Positions 36,068-44,399 of a DNA stretch of 64,000 nucleotides are shown here, one piece after another. Position 1 is the stretch's first letter, and every line of letters starts with the position of its first letter. The translations under genes and the position numbers were made by a program. The DNA comes from Pedobacter ureilyticus (GTDB taxonomy: Bacteria > Bacteroidota > Bacteroidia > Sphingobacteriales > Sphingobacteriaceae): positions 62,001 to 126,000 of the forward strand of contig NZ_SSHJ01000003.1 of assembly GCF_005925345.1 (NCBI RefSeq). Direction: 5' to 3'. The notes under the pieces are model-generated. The model made no database searches and was not told where the DNA came from. It saw only the letters and a program-made list of their open reading frames with translations.

Positions 36068-37537
36068 ATGGGAAAAGTGACAGGGTTTTTTGAATACGAA
36101 AGAGTTTCGCCTTCAAAACAAGCGCCACAGGAGCGTTTAAATCACTACAATGAGTTTGTATCGCTATTGCCATCTGAGGAGTTGAACAGGCAATCTGGTC
36201 GTTGCATGGATTGCGGCGTGCCGTTTTGCCAATCTGGTTGTCCGTTAGGAAACGTGATCCCAGAATTTAACGATGCAGTTTATCAGGGTAAATGGTTACA
36301 AGCTGCCGAGATTTTATTAAGTACAAACAATTTTCCTGAGTTTACAGGTAGGATTTGCCCTGCGCCTTGCGAAAGTGCTTGCGTGTTGGGAATCAACAAA
36401 TCTCCGGTTTCTATTGAGGAAATAGAGAAACATATTATCGAAATAGCTTTTGAAAAAGGTTACATCAAAGCAAACGAACCATTAATTAGAACAGGTAAAA
36501 AAGTTGCTGTGGTAGGTTCTGGTCCTGCGGGATTAGCAGCTGCTGCGCAATTGAACAAAGCTGGTCACGAAGTGGTAGTTTACGAACGTGATGACGTAGC
36601 TGGTGGATTACTTCGTTATGGTATTCCTGATTTTAAACTGCAGAAAGATGTGGTAGAAAGAAGGATCAAGTTAATGGAGGAAGAAGGCATTACTTTCCAA
36701 TACAATGCTAATGTTGGCGAGAATGTAGAAATCAGTACATTGTTACGCGATTTCCAAGCGATTGTGTTAGCAGGCGGTTCAACTATACCTCGAGATTTAA
36801 ACTTGCCAGGAAGAGATGCGAAAGGGGTTCATTTTGCAATGGATTTCTTGAAACAACAGAACAAACGTGTAGGTGGCCGTAAGGTAGAAGCAGAAGAAAT
36901 TTTAGCAACTGGTAAAAACGTAATTGTAATTGGTGGTGGCGATACAGGTTCAGATTGTATTGGCACCTCTAATCGTCATGGTGCAAAATCTGTTACACAG
37001 TTCGAAATTATGCCAATGCCGCCACAAATGCGTACCGAAAATATGCCTTGGCCAAGTTATCCAATGCTATTGAAAATTACTACTTCTCACGAAGAAGGGG
37101 CGCAACGTGCATGGTCGGTTAATACCAAAGAGTTTGTTAAAGACGAACAAGGTAACCTAAAAGCTTTAAAAGTGGTTGATGTAGAATGGGACATTGATTC
37201 TGCTACTGGAAGACCAATGGGCTTTAAGGAAGTGCCAGGTACAGAGAAGGAATATCCTTGCGAATTAGTGCTTTTAGCAATGGGTTTCTTACATCCTCAA
37301 AAAGAAGGCTTAATTGAGAAATTAGGTGTAGAGTTAGATGAAAGAGGAAATGTGAAAGCCATTGAAGGTCAGTATCAAACCAATATTCCAAAGATTTTTG
37401 CCGCTGGCGATATGCGCAGAGGTCAATCATTAGTGGTTTGGGCTATCTCAGAAGGAAGGGAAACCGCTCGTAAAGTTGATGAGCACTTGATGGGTTTCAG
37501 TAAATTACCATCTAAAGATGCCGTAGCTTACGCTTAA
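36068..37537 (+). CDS. gltD: Glutamate synthase, small (beta) subunit
   Basis: Flavoprotein of 489 residues that passes electrons from NADPH to the large subunit. The N-terminal Fe-S part has CMDCGVPFCQSGCPLGN and CPAPCESACVLG. The FAD site is VVGSGPAGLAAAAQL near 140, the NADPH site VIGGGDTGSDCIG near 300, and IFAAGDMRRGQSLVVWA closes the FAD site. It is coupled to gltB and followed by a terminator. Confidence 0.97.
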   Translation: MGKVTGFFEYERVSPSKQAPQERLNHYNEFVSLLPSEELNRQSGRCMDCGVPFCQSGCPLGNVIPEFNDAVYQGKWLQAAEILLSTNNFPEFTGRICPAPCESACVLGINKSPVSIEEIEKHIIEIAFEKGYIKANEPLIRTGKKVAVVGSGPAGLAAAAQLNKAGHEVVVYERDDVAGGLLRYGIPDFKLQKDVVERRIKLMEEEGITFQYNANVGENVEISTLLRDFQAIVLAGGSTIPRDLNLPGRDAKGVHFAMDFLKQQNKRVGGRKVEAEEILATGKNVIVIGGGDTGSDCIGTSNRHGAKSVTQFEIMPMPPQMRTENMPWPSYPMLLKITTSHEEGAQRAWSVNTKEFVKDEQGNLKALKVVDVEWDIDSATGRPMGFKEVPGTEKEYPCELVLLAMGFLHPQKEGLIEKLGVELDERGNVKAIEGQYQTNIPKIFAAGDMRRGQSLVVWAISEGRETARKVDEHLMGFSKLPSKDAVAYA

Positions 37538-37565
37538 GAACTTTTGTTTTTATACTTTTACAACC

Positions 37566-37599
37566 AAGGTCCAGACGATTTTTCGTTTGGGCCTTTTTT
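37566..37599 (+). terminator. Terminator of gltBD
   Basis: AAGGTCCAGACG (37566-37577) pairs with CGTTTGGGCCTT (37584-37595) with G-T pairs, and a T run follows. Confidence 0.8.
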
Positions 37600-37613
37600 A
37601 TTGTGCAATCTTT

Positions 37614-37645
37614 CGTCATTCCAGATTTATTCTGGAATCTTAAAG
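37614..37645 (+). repeat. Palindromic half-unit, CGTCATTCCAGA type
   Basis: ATTCCAGA (37618-37625) and TCTGGAAT (37631-37638) are a perfect hairpin preceded by the CGTC head. It is a single half-unit lying between the gltD terminator and the large array. Confidence 0.6.
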
Positions 37646-37702
37646 CGAAGATAGGTAATGAATTTTTATGTTTTCTATTGTTGATTGCATGGTTAAGTTC
37701 AC

Positions 37703-39105
37703 GTCATTTCGACGATAGGAGAAGTCTTTGGATGTGATAGTTGAGTAATGCAAAGTTGAAAAATCTCTCTGCTACGGTCGAGATGACGGCAATTGTTAGT
37801 AGACTTACGAAGTTTTTAAACGGCTAGACTCTCAATTATCCATTATGATAATTGCATTGCCGTCATTTCGACGATAGGAGAAATCTTTGAGTGATAGTTA
37901 GCTTATGCAAGTTAAAAGATCTCTCCGCTACGGTCGAGATGACGGCAATTGTTAGTAGACTTACGAAGTTTTTAAACGGCTATACCCTCAATTATCTATT
38001 GTGATGATTGTGTTGCCGTCATTTCGACGATAGGAGAAATCTTTGGATGTGATAGTTGTAATGCAAAGTTAAAAGATCTCTCCGCTACGGTCGAGATGAC
38101 GATAGCTGTTAGTAGATCTGCAAAGTTTAACGTCAGTTGTTACCATTTTTAAAGGCAATTTGCGAGCTTCGCCGTTTCATAACTTCGTACCCCTTGAAGC
38201 GTAATGTGCCCTCTGCCGTCATTTCGACGATAGGAGAAATCTTTGATGTGGTAGTTGTGTAAGCAAAGTTAAAAGATCTCTCCGCTACGGTCGAGATGAC
38301 GGTAGCTGTTAGTAGATCTGCAAAGTTTAACTTCAGTTGTTACCATTTTTAAAGGCAAGTTGCGAGCTTCGCCGTTTCATAACGTCGTACCTCTTGAAGC
38401 GTAATGTACCCTCTGCCGTCCTTTAGACGATAGGAGAAATCTTTGGATGATAGTTAGCTTGTGCAAGTTAAAAGATCTCTACGCTACGGTCGAGATGACG
38501 ATAGCTGTTAGTATATCTGCAAAATTTAACGTCAGTTATTACCATTTTTAAAGGCAAGTTGCGGCGAGCTTCACAGTTTCATAACTTCGTACCCCTTGAA
38601 GCGTAATGTGCCCTCTGCCGTCATTTCGACGATAGGAGAAATCTTTGATGTGGTAGTTGTGTAAGCAAAGTTAAAAGATCTCTCCGCTACGGTCGAGATG
38701 ACGATAGCTGTTAGTAGATCTGCAAAGTTTAACGTCAGTTGTTACCATTTTTAAAGGCAAGTTGCGAGCTTCACAGTTTTATAACTTGGTACTCCTTGAA
38801 GCGTAATGTGCCCTCTGCCGTCATTTCGACGATAGGAGAAATCTTTGAGTGATAGTTAGCTTATGCAAGTTAAAAGATCTCTCCGCTACGGTCGAGATGA
38901 CGGCAATTGTTAGTAGACTTACGAAGTTTTTAAACGGCTATACCCTCAATTATCTATTGTGATAATTGTGTTGCCGTCATTTCGACGATAGGAGAAATCT
39001 TTGATGTGGTAGTTGTGTAATGCAAAGTTAAAAGATCTCTCCGCTACGGTCGAGATGACGGCAATTGCTTATATACTTACGAAGTTTTTAAACGGCGAAG
39101 CCCTC
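37703..39105. repeat. Array of eight long palindromic repeat units
   Basis: Units start at 37703, 37862, 38018, 38218, 38418, 38620, 38820 and 38976. Each holds a left arm CGTCATTTCGACGATAGG plus AGAAATCTTT, a loop of about 25-30 nt, and a right arm AAAAGATCTCTCCGCTACGG plus TCGAGATGACG, the imperfect reverse complement. Tails between units are of two kinds: a 156-159-nt unit (A) in units 1, 2, 7, 8 and a 200-202-nt unit (B) in units 3-6. The array fills the space between convergent gltD and ispD and has no open frame of note. Single relatives occur at 17842 and elsewhere. Unit 5 has a decayed left arm. Confidence 0.92.
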
Positions 39106-39153
39106 AACTTTACCATTGAAAACAATAATGGCTAAAAGTTAAACTTCGTAAGT
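39075..39153. repeat. Perfect 13-bp inverted repeat at the array end
   Basis: ACTTACGAAGTTT (39075-39087) and AAACTTCGTAAGT (39141-39153) enclose 53 nt. The left copy is part of unit 8's tail; the right copy has relatives (AACTTCGTACCCCTTGAAG) within the B tails. It may mark the boundary of the ancestral unit. Confidence 0.6.
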
Positions 39154-39177
39154 CTTGAAAGGCAGTTTGGAGGGTTT

Positions 39178-39858
39178 TTACCCAGGAATATTATTCTTCA
39201 ATAAAAAACTTGCCAACTCCAAATCTTCGGGATAGGTAACTTTGATGTTGTTTCTGTTGCCTTCTATTAAATTAATTGGAAAACCAGCGGCTTCTACCAC
39301 GGACGCATCATCGGTAAATTGAGTAGAAAAAGATTGCTGATAGGCAATTCGCAACTGCCCTAAATCGAAAGTTTGTGGCGTTTGTATGAGTACTAATTTG
39401 TCTCTGTTGATGATTTTGCTGCTGCCATCATCCTGTAACTCTCTAACCGAATCACTTGGTTTAACGCAGGGAATGGCGTTCCCGATTTCTAATGCTGTTT
39501 TAAAGGTTTGTGTAATTAGGCTTGTGGTAACTACTGGTCTAACAGCATCGTGAATAGCTACAACGCCATCTTCCTTAATTGTCATTAGCCCGTTTCTAAC
39601 CGAGTGAAAACGTTCATTACCACCTTCAACCAATGTATGCGGAATGGTAAAGTTGTATTTTACACAAAGCTCTTTCCAATACTCATGGTCTGCTTTAGCT
39701 AAGACCAAAATAATTTCTGGCTCAACTTCTGAAACGTAAAAAGCCTGTAAGGTATGCATCATTACAGGCTTTTCGTTAAGCAGCAAGAATTGTTTAGCTA
39801 TTGCCGTTTGCATTCTTTTACCAGCGCCACCAGCTACAATTATTGCGTAAAATTTCAT
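39178..39858 (-). CDS. ispD: 2-C-methyl-D-erythritol 4-phosphate cytidylyltransferase
   Basis: Third step of the non-mevalonate isoprenoid route: MEP plus CTP gives CDP-ME. The 226 residues include the nucleotide loop AGGAGKRM, FLLLNEKPVMMHTL, VAIHDAVRPVV, KPSDSVRELQDDG, QTPQTFDL and FTDDASVVEAAG. All are conserved. It lies downstream of queA on the same strand and ends at the repeat array. Confidence 0.95.
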   Translation of the reverse strand: MKFYAIIVAGGAGKRMQTAIAKQFLLLNEKPVMMHTLQAFYVSEVEPEIILVLAKADHEYWKELCVKYNFTIPHTLVEGGNERFHSVRNGLMTIKEDGVVAIHDAVRPVVTTSLITQTFKTALEIGNAIPCVKPSDSVRELQDDGSSKIINRDKLVLIQTPQTFDLGQLRIAYQQSFSTQFTDDASVVEAAGFPINLIEGNRNNIKVTYPEDLELASFLLKNNIPG

Positions 39859-39863
39859 ATTTG

Positions 39864-39985
39864 TTAGTATTTAGATATTAGTACTTAGTATTTAGATTTC
39901 AATTATCTTCATACTAATACGTCTAATTTTTAAAATAGTTTGCTAGTAAGTTAATATCTAAATACTAACGTCTAACTACTAATAC
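39864..39985. repeat. Paired word-repeat tracts between queA and ispD
   Basis: TTAGTATTTAGATATTAGT and related words (39864-39897) face their approximate reverse complement (39953-39985, ATATCTAAATACTAACG and on). Together they could fold into a long AT-rich hairpin in the queA-ispD transcript. The words are shared with the tract at 27299. Confidence 0.55.
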
Positions 39986-41035
39986 CTAGATAATCAACAT
40001 CGCGTCGCCGTAGCTGTAGAAACGGTATTTCTCTTTTACAGCAACTTCATAAGCGTTCATTACATTTTCGTAACCACCAAAAGCACTCACCATCATCAAT
40101 AAAGTAGATTCTGAAGTATGGAAGTTGGTGATCATTGAGTTTGCAATGCTAAACTCGTAAGGAGGAAAGATGAATTTGCTCGTCCAATCGTTAGCCGCTT
40201 TTAAAGTTCTGTTTGCAGAAACTGCCGATTCGATAGCACGCATTGAGGTAGTACCTACTGCGCAAATCTTTCTTTTGTTTTCTAAAGCTCTGTTTACTAA
40301 GTCGGCATCTTTTTGCTCAATAATAAATTGCTCAGAATCCATTTTGTGCTTGGTTAAATCTTCAACCTCTACCTGGCGGAAAGTACCTAAACCAACGTGT
40401 AAGGTTACCTCTGCAAAATCAACACCTTTTAGCTCCAAGCGTTTCATCAGCTCTCTGCTAAAGTGTAAACCCGCAGTTGGAGCCGCAACAGCACCTTCGT
40501 GTTTAGCAAAAATAGTTTGGTAACGCTCTTTATCTTTCTCGGTAGCTTTACGTTTAATGTATTTTGGAAGCGGAGTTTCTCCCAATATTTCTACGTTTCT
40601 TCTAAACTCTTCGTCAGTTCCATCAAATAAGAAACGGATGGTACGGCCGCGAGAAGTAGTGTTATCTACCACTTCGGCTACTAATAAATCATCGTCTCCA
40701 AAATATAATTTATTTCCTACACGTATTTTACGAGCTGGATCTACTAAAACATCCCATAAACGTAATTCTTTATTTAATTCGCGTAATAAAAATACTTCTA
40801 TAGTAGCACCAGTTTTTTCTTTATTGCCATATAAACGAGCCGGAAAAACCTTAGTGTTGTTAAGAATCATTACATCTTTATCGTCAAAATAGCCTAAAAC
40901 ATCTTTAAAGATTTTATGTTCAATTTTACCGGTATCTTTATGTAACACCATTAAACGTGCTTCGTCTCTCTCTTCTGCAGGATCGTTAGCTAAAAGTGAG
41001 TCGGGTAAATTGAACTTGAATTGAGATAATTTCAT
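39986..41035 (-). CDS. queA: S-adenosylmethionine:tRNA ribosyltransferase-isomerase
   Basis: Makes epoxyqueuosine in tRNA by moving the ribosyl part of SAM to preQ1. The 349 residues have the family features [66 protein letters not shown] and [10 protein letters not shown]. It has a plausible promoter and a leader of about 100 bases. Confidence 0.96.
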   Translation of the reverse strand: MKLSQFKFNLPDSLLANDPAEERDEARLMVLHKDTGKIEHKIFKDVLGYFDDKDVMILNNTKVFPARLYGNKEKTGATIEVFLLRELNKELRLWDVLVDPARKIRVGNKLYFGDDDLLVAEVVDNTTSRGRTIRFLFDGTDEEFRRNVEILGETPLPKYIKRKATEKDKERYQTIFAKHEGAVAAPTAGLHFSRELMKRLELKGVDFAEVTLHVGLGTFRQVEVEDLTKHKMDSEQFIIEQKDADLVNRALENKRKICAVGTTSMRAIESAVSANRTLKAANDWTSKFIFPPYEFSIANSMITNFHTSESTLLMMVSAFGGYENVMNAYEVAVKEKYRFYSYGDAMLII

Positions 41036-41142
41036 GTGTAATTATTAATTGTTATGGCTCTGGGCAAGTTTAGCCAATTTGTAAGTCTTCCTACAGGGAT
41101 AACTTTTGGCGCAAAGCTGCTTTTGATACCTAAATTAGGGCG

Positions 41143-41175
41143 CAAATTTACTAATTAATATTTTCTTTTTTGCAA
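41143..41175 (-). promoter_or_regulatory. Possible promoter of queA
   Basis: On the minus strand: TTG (41175-41173), 22 bases, TAAATTTG (41150-41143), an exact TAnnTTTG match. Spacing is slightly long. Confidence 0.45.
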
Positions 41176-41326
41176 TTAAAAATCACTCGCTTTAATGTGT
41201 CGTAAATTTATTACTTCCTAAAGTCTATTTTCCATCGATGTATAGTCGTAGCCAACTTTTTACTTTATTCTTTTTAATTTAACTTAAATAGCTGTAACCT
41301 TTTTAACTACATTTGGTCTAAACATT

Positions 41327-42574
41327 ATGCTGCTAGTTTTTCGACTTATAGGAGAGAGTTTTAGGTTTGCCTGGGATGCTCTTAGACAAAATAAATTGCG
41401 TACTTCTTTATCCTTATTGGGAATTACGATTGGTATTTTTATCATTATTGCTGTTTTTACTGCGGTAGATACCATGCGTAACCAAATACAATCAAGCGTA
41501 GATAAACTCGGATCTAATACGCTATTTGTGCAGAAATGGCCTTGGCTATTTGGAGATAACTATCCTTGGTGGAAGTATGTGAACCGTCCGGAGCCGTCTT
41601 ATAGAGATTACTTGAGCTTAAAGGAAAGGATGGGCAGCGCTCAGGGTGTGTGTTTTGAAGTTTCTAGCGGCAACAGAACCATTAAATATAGAAGTAGTTC
41701 GGTAGAAGGAGCGACAATTAATGCGGCAACGCAAGAATATGATAAAACTTGGAATCTCGAATTTGAAAATGGCAGGTATTTTACAGAAAGCGAGGGGCAA
41801 TCGGGAACTCCCGTGTGTATTTTAGGAGCCGAAATTGCTGAAGGACTTTTTGGAACTGATGATCCTATAGGTAAACAGATTAAAGTAATGGGGCGCAGGG
41901 TAACGGTGGTTGGCGTGTTTAAAAAAGAAGGAGAGGATATGCTGGGGATGTCGCAAGATAAAAACGTGTTAATTCCTATGGCTTTGGCAAAGGGCATTTT
42001 TGACATTAATAGTGAGCGTTACAACCCTCAAATTACAGTTAGGGGTAAGGAAAATATCAGTTTTGAAGAGGTAGAAAGTGAGTTGCAGGGACAGATGCGA
42101 GCTATTAGGCGGGTTAAGCCAGGTCAGGAAGATGATTTTTCGTTAAACAAAACCACTATGCTTTCTAATCAGTTAGATACCATGTTCTCTGCCATAAATA
42201 TTGGCGGCTGGATCATTGGCGGCTTTTCTATTCTAGTTGGTGGATTTGGCATAGCCAATATTATGTTTGTTTCGGTAAGGGAGAGGACCAACATTATCGG
42301 TATACAAAAATCGCTAGGCGCTAAGAGTTATTTTATATTATTACAGTTTATTTTCGAAGCTGTAGTGTTATGTTTAATGGGCGGTTTGTGTGGGCTTTTC
42401 CTGGTGTATTTAGGTGTCCTGGCTGTCTCCAATTTTACCGATTTTAAAGCAGCGTTGTACCTTTCTAACATTGTGCTAGGTATAGGTGTTTCTGTGGGTA
42501 TTGGTATTATTTCGGGCTTTTGGCCGGCGTACTCGGCTTCGAGGTTAGATCCGGTAGAGGCAATAAGAAGTTAA
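41327..42574 (+). CDS. ABC transporter permease, MacB/FtsX type
   Basis: Inner-membrane protein of 415 residues. One membrane segment near 20-42 (SLSLLGITIGIFIIIAVFTA) is followed by a periplasmic MacB_PCD-like domain (about 45-275) and three C-terminal membrane segments of the FtsX fold, ending PAYSASRLDPVEAIRS, the family signature. Such permeases work with a separate ATPase in efflux or lipoprotein transport by mechanotransmission. No ATPase gene is next to it here, so the partner is encoded elsewhere. It has its own transcript. Confidence 0.9.
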   Translation: MLLVFRLIGESFRFAWDALRQNKLRTSLSLLGITIGIFIIIAVFTAVDTMRNQIQSSVDKLGSNTLFVQKWPWLFGDNYPWWKYVNRPEPSYRDYLSLKERMGSAQGVCFEVSSGNRTIKYRSSSVEGATINAATQEYDKTWNLEFENGRYFTESEGQSGTPVCILGAEIAEGLFGTDDPIGKQIKVMGRRVTVVGVFKKEGEDMLGMSQDKNVLIPMALAKGIFDINSERYNPQITVRGKENISFEEVESELQGQMRAIRRVKPGQEDDFSLNKTTMLSNQLDTMFSAINIGGWIIGGFSILVGGFGIANIMFVSVRERTNIIGIQKSLGAKSYFILLQFIFEAVVLCLMGGLCGLFLVYLGVLAVSNFTDFKAALYLSNIVLGIGVSVGIGIISGFWPAYSASRLDPVEAIRS

Positions 42575-42641
42575 GGATATTCGTTGCTTTTTTTTGCGTA
42601 TTCAGGTAACTTTCAACATTCATCACAATAATTAGTGCTTT

Positions 42642-42764
42642 TTAAAAATCTTTTTCGTTTCTAGTGATGATTAAATTGCAGTTTGCTGCGAGCGCACTAA
42701 AGTATTGCATGGCATTTTCAAAATCTTTAAAACCTGAATTGATTGCCTTTTCGATAACTTCATC
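42642..42764 (-). pseudogene. Relic of a PIN-domain (VapC-like) toxin
   Basis: Forty codons on the minus strand read DEVIEKAINSGFKDFENA, then a helix QYFSALAANCNLIIT and RNEKDF before a stop. This is the C-terminal core of PIN-domain toxins: ALxSxFKDFEDAxQY and the metal-site TRNxKDF. A stop codon lies two codons upstream, no start codon is present, and the normal end after KDF is lost, so the gene is broken. Nothing resembling an antitoxin remains nearby. The rest of the 42575-42890 gap shows no gene; a plus-strand frame there is antisense to this relic. Confidence 0.65.
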
Positions 42765-42892
42765 TGATTATAAGCAAAATAGCTTCTTTTTAAACAGGCT
42801 AGAAGTAAAAAGCCCAAAGTGTAGCATAACAATCCTGATTTTTCATGTGGGTAAGCGAATAGCTCAACTTTCTAAACATAATAGCGGTAGAT

Positions 42893-42931
42893 AAAAAAAA
42901 AGCGTCTAGAACTTAATCTGGACGCTTTTTT
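42893..42931 (-). terminator. Terminator of the aminotransferase gene
   Basis: GCGTC (42902-42906) pairs with GACGC (42921-42925), flanked by an A run on the left and a T run on the right, so it can work in both directions. On the minus strand it follows the aminotransferase stop by about 20 bases. Confidence 0.75.
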
Positions 42932-42949
42932 ATAATGCAGAGTCTGCTA

Positions 42950-44146
42950 TTAACTTAATTTGCCCAGCGCTTCTTTAATTCTTCTCAAAGCTTCTACCAA
43001 ACTCTCGTCTGATGCTGCATAAGATAAACGGATGTAATTATCGTTACCGAAGCTATCGCCACCCACAGTGGCCACGTGACCAACATTTAATAGGTAAAGT
43101 GCTAAATCGCCAGAACCTTTAATTACATTGCCATCGGCGTCTTTTTTGCCAAAGAATGAGCTTACTTCTGGGAAGAAATAAAATGCACCTTCTGGAAGGT
43201 TGGTTTTAACACCCGGAATATCTTTTAATAGATCGTAAACCAATTGGCGGCGGCGAGCGAAAGCTTTTTTCATTTCGTTAACGGTAGCTAAACCTTGCTC
43301 GTAAGCTACAATACCAGCACGTTGCGCAATAGAACAAGTTCCTGATGTAGTTTGGCCTTGTAATTTATCATTAGCAGCCGCAATTTCTTTGCTAGCCGCA
43401 ATATAGCCTAGGCGCCATCCGGTCATAGCAAAAGCTTTAGAGAAACCATTTACAATAATTACTCTGTCTTTAATACTTTCAAATTGTGCAATAGATTCGT
43501 GTTGGTCAACAAAGTTGATGTGCTCATAAATCTCATCAGATAAGATGAAGATATTAGGATGTTTTTCAAATACTTTAGCTAAAGCTGCCAATTCGTCTTT
43601 GCTATAAACTGTACCCGTTGGGTTGTTTGGCGAAGAGAACATGAACAATTTACTTTTTGGAGTAATTGCTGCTTCTAGTTGCGCTGGCGTAATTTTGAAA
43701 TCGCTTTCTATAGACGCATCAATGAAAACAGATTTGCCTTCGGCAAGTGTTACCATTTCAGAATATGAAACCCAATAAGGAGTAGGGATGATTACTTCGT
43801 CGCCTGGATTAATCAACGTAAGGATCACATTAGAAAGTGATTGCTTTGCACCTGTAGAAACTACAATTTGCGAAATGTCGTAATCAAGGTTGTTTTCTTG
43901 TTTAAGTTTATTCACAATCGCTTGACGCAAATCTGGATATCCTGGTACCGGCGAGTAACGGGTAAAGTTGTCGTCTAACGCTTTTTTTGCGGCTTCTTTA
44001 ACATGTTCTGGCGTGTTGAAATCTGGTTCGCCCACACTCAAGCTAATTACATTTACGCCTTTTGCAGCTAATTCACGACCCAATTTGGTCATTTTTAGCG
44101 TAGCTGATTCTGATAGGTTATTTATTCTGTCTGATAAAATGCTCAT
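42950..44146 (-). CDS. PLP-dependent aminotransferase, aspartate type (class I)
   Basis: A 398-residue fold-type I transaminase of the thermostable AspC subgroup. It begins MSILSDRINNLSESATLKM, has SLSVGEPDFNTPEHV, PTPYWVSYSEMV, SSPNNPTGTVYS, LSDEIYEHI, and the PLP lysine in NGFSKAFAMTGWRLGY. ATG at 44146 is preferred over the upstream one at 44167, which adds MLLHRNI. The likely reaction is aspartate plus 2-oxoglutarate to oxaloacetate plus glutamate; exact substrate range is not readable from sequence. Confidence 0.93.
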   Translation of the reverse strand: MSILSDRINNLSESATLKMTKLGRELAAKGVNVISLSVGEPDFNTPEHVKEAAKKALDDNFTRYSPVPGYPDLRQAIVNKLKQENNLDYDISQIVVSTGAKQSLSNVILTLINPGDEVIIPTPYWVSYSEMVTLAEGKSVFIDASIESDFKITPAQLEAAITPKSKLFMFSSPNNPTGTVYSKDELAALAKVFEKHPNIFILSDEIYEHINFVDQHESIAQFESIKDRVIIVNGFSKAFAMTGWRLGYIAASKEIAAANDKLQGQTTSGTCSIAQRAGIVAYEQGLATVNEMKKAFARRRQLVYDLLKDIPGVKTNLPEGAFYFFPEVSSFFGKKDADGNVIKGSGDLALYLLNVGHVATVGGDSFGNDNYIRLSYAASDESLVEALRRIKEALGKLS

Positions 44147-44399
44147 GATATTTCTGTGAAGTAGCAAATATAAAAACCTTATTTATAAAGCCCTAATAAA
44201 AGATGTTTTTTAATGGCATTTGTTTAAGATTTGCTAAGTTTTTTTAGTGATTTGTTAATATTGGGATTGTTTAATTGTTAAAATGTAGAATAGATTAATT
44301 CATTAAATGAAATGTGGAGATAGGTAACTGCATATTGCCGGCAAAAAATGTGAATTGATTTGGGTTAATTTCTAAAACTTAGCACTTTTAAATGTAATT

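Noticed and set aside
37703-39105. CRISPR array
   Set aside because: Periodic repeats are present, but the units are 156-202 nt, each contains two inverted arms, tails are shared rather than unique spacers, and no cas gene is nearby.
41036-41142. preQ1 riboswitch before queA
   Set aside because: The leader has repeated TTTGCGCC text but I cannot find the short hairpin plus A-rich tail of preQ1-I or the larger type II/III layout.
42664-42894. 76-residue plus-strand protein
   Set aside because: No recognisable pattern, and it is antisense to the PIN-domain relic, which explains the open frame.
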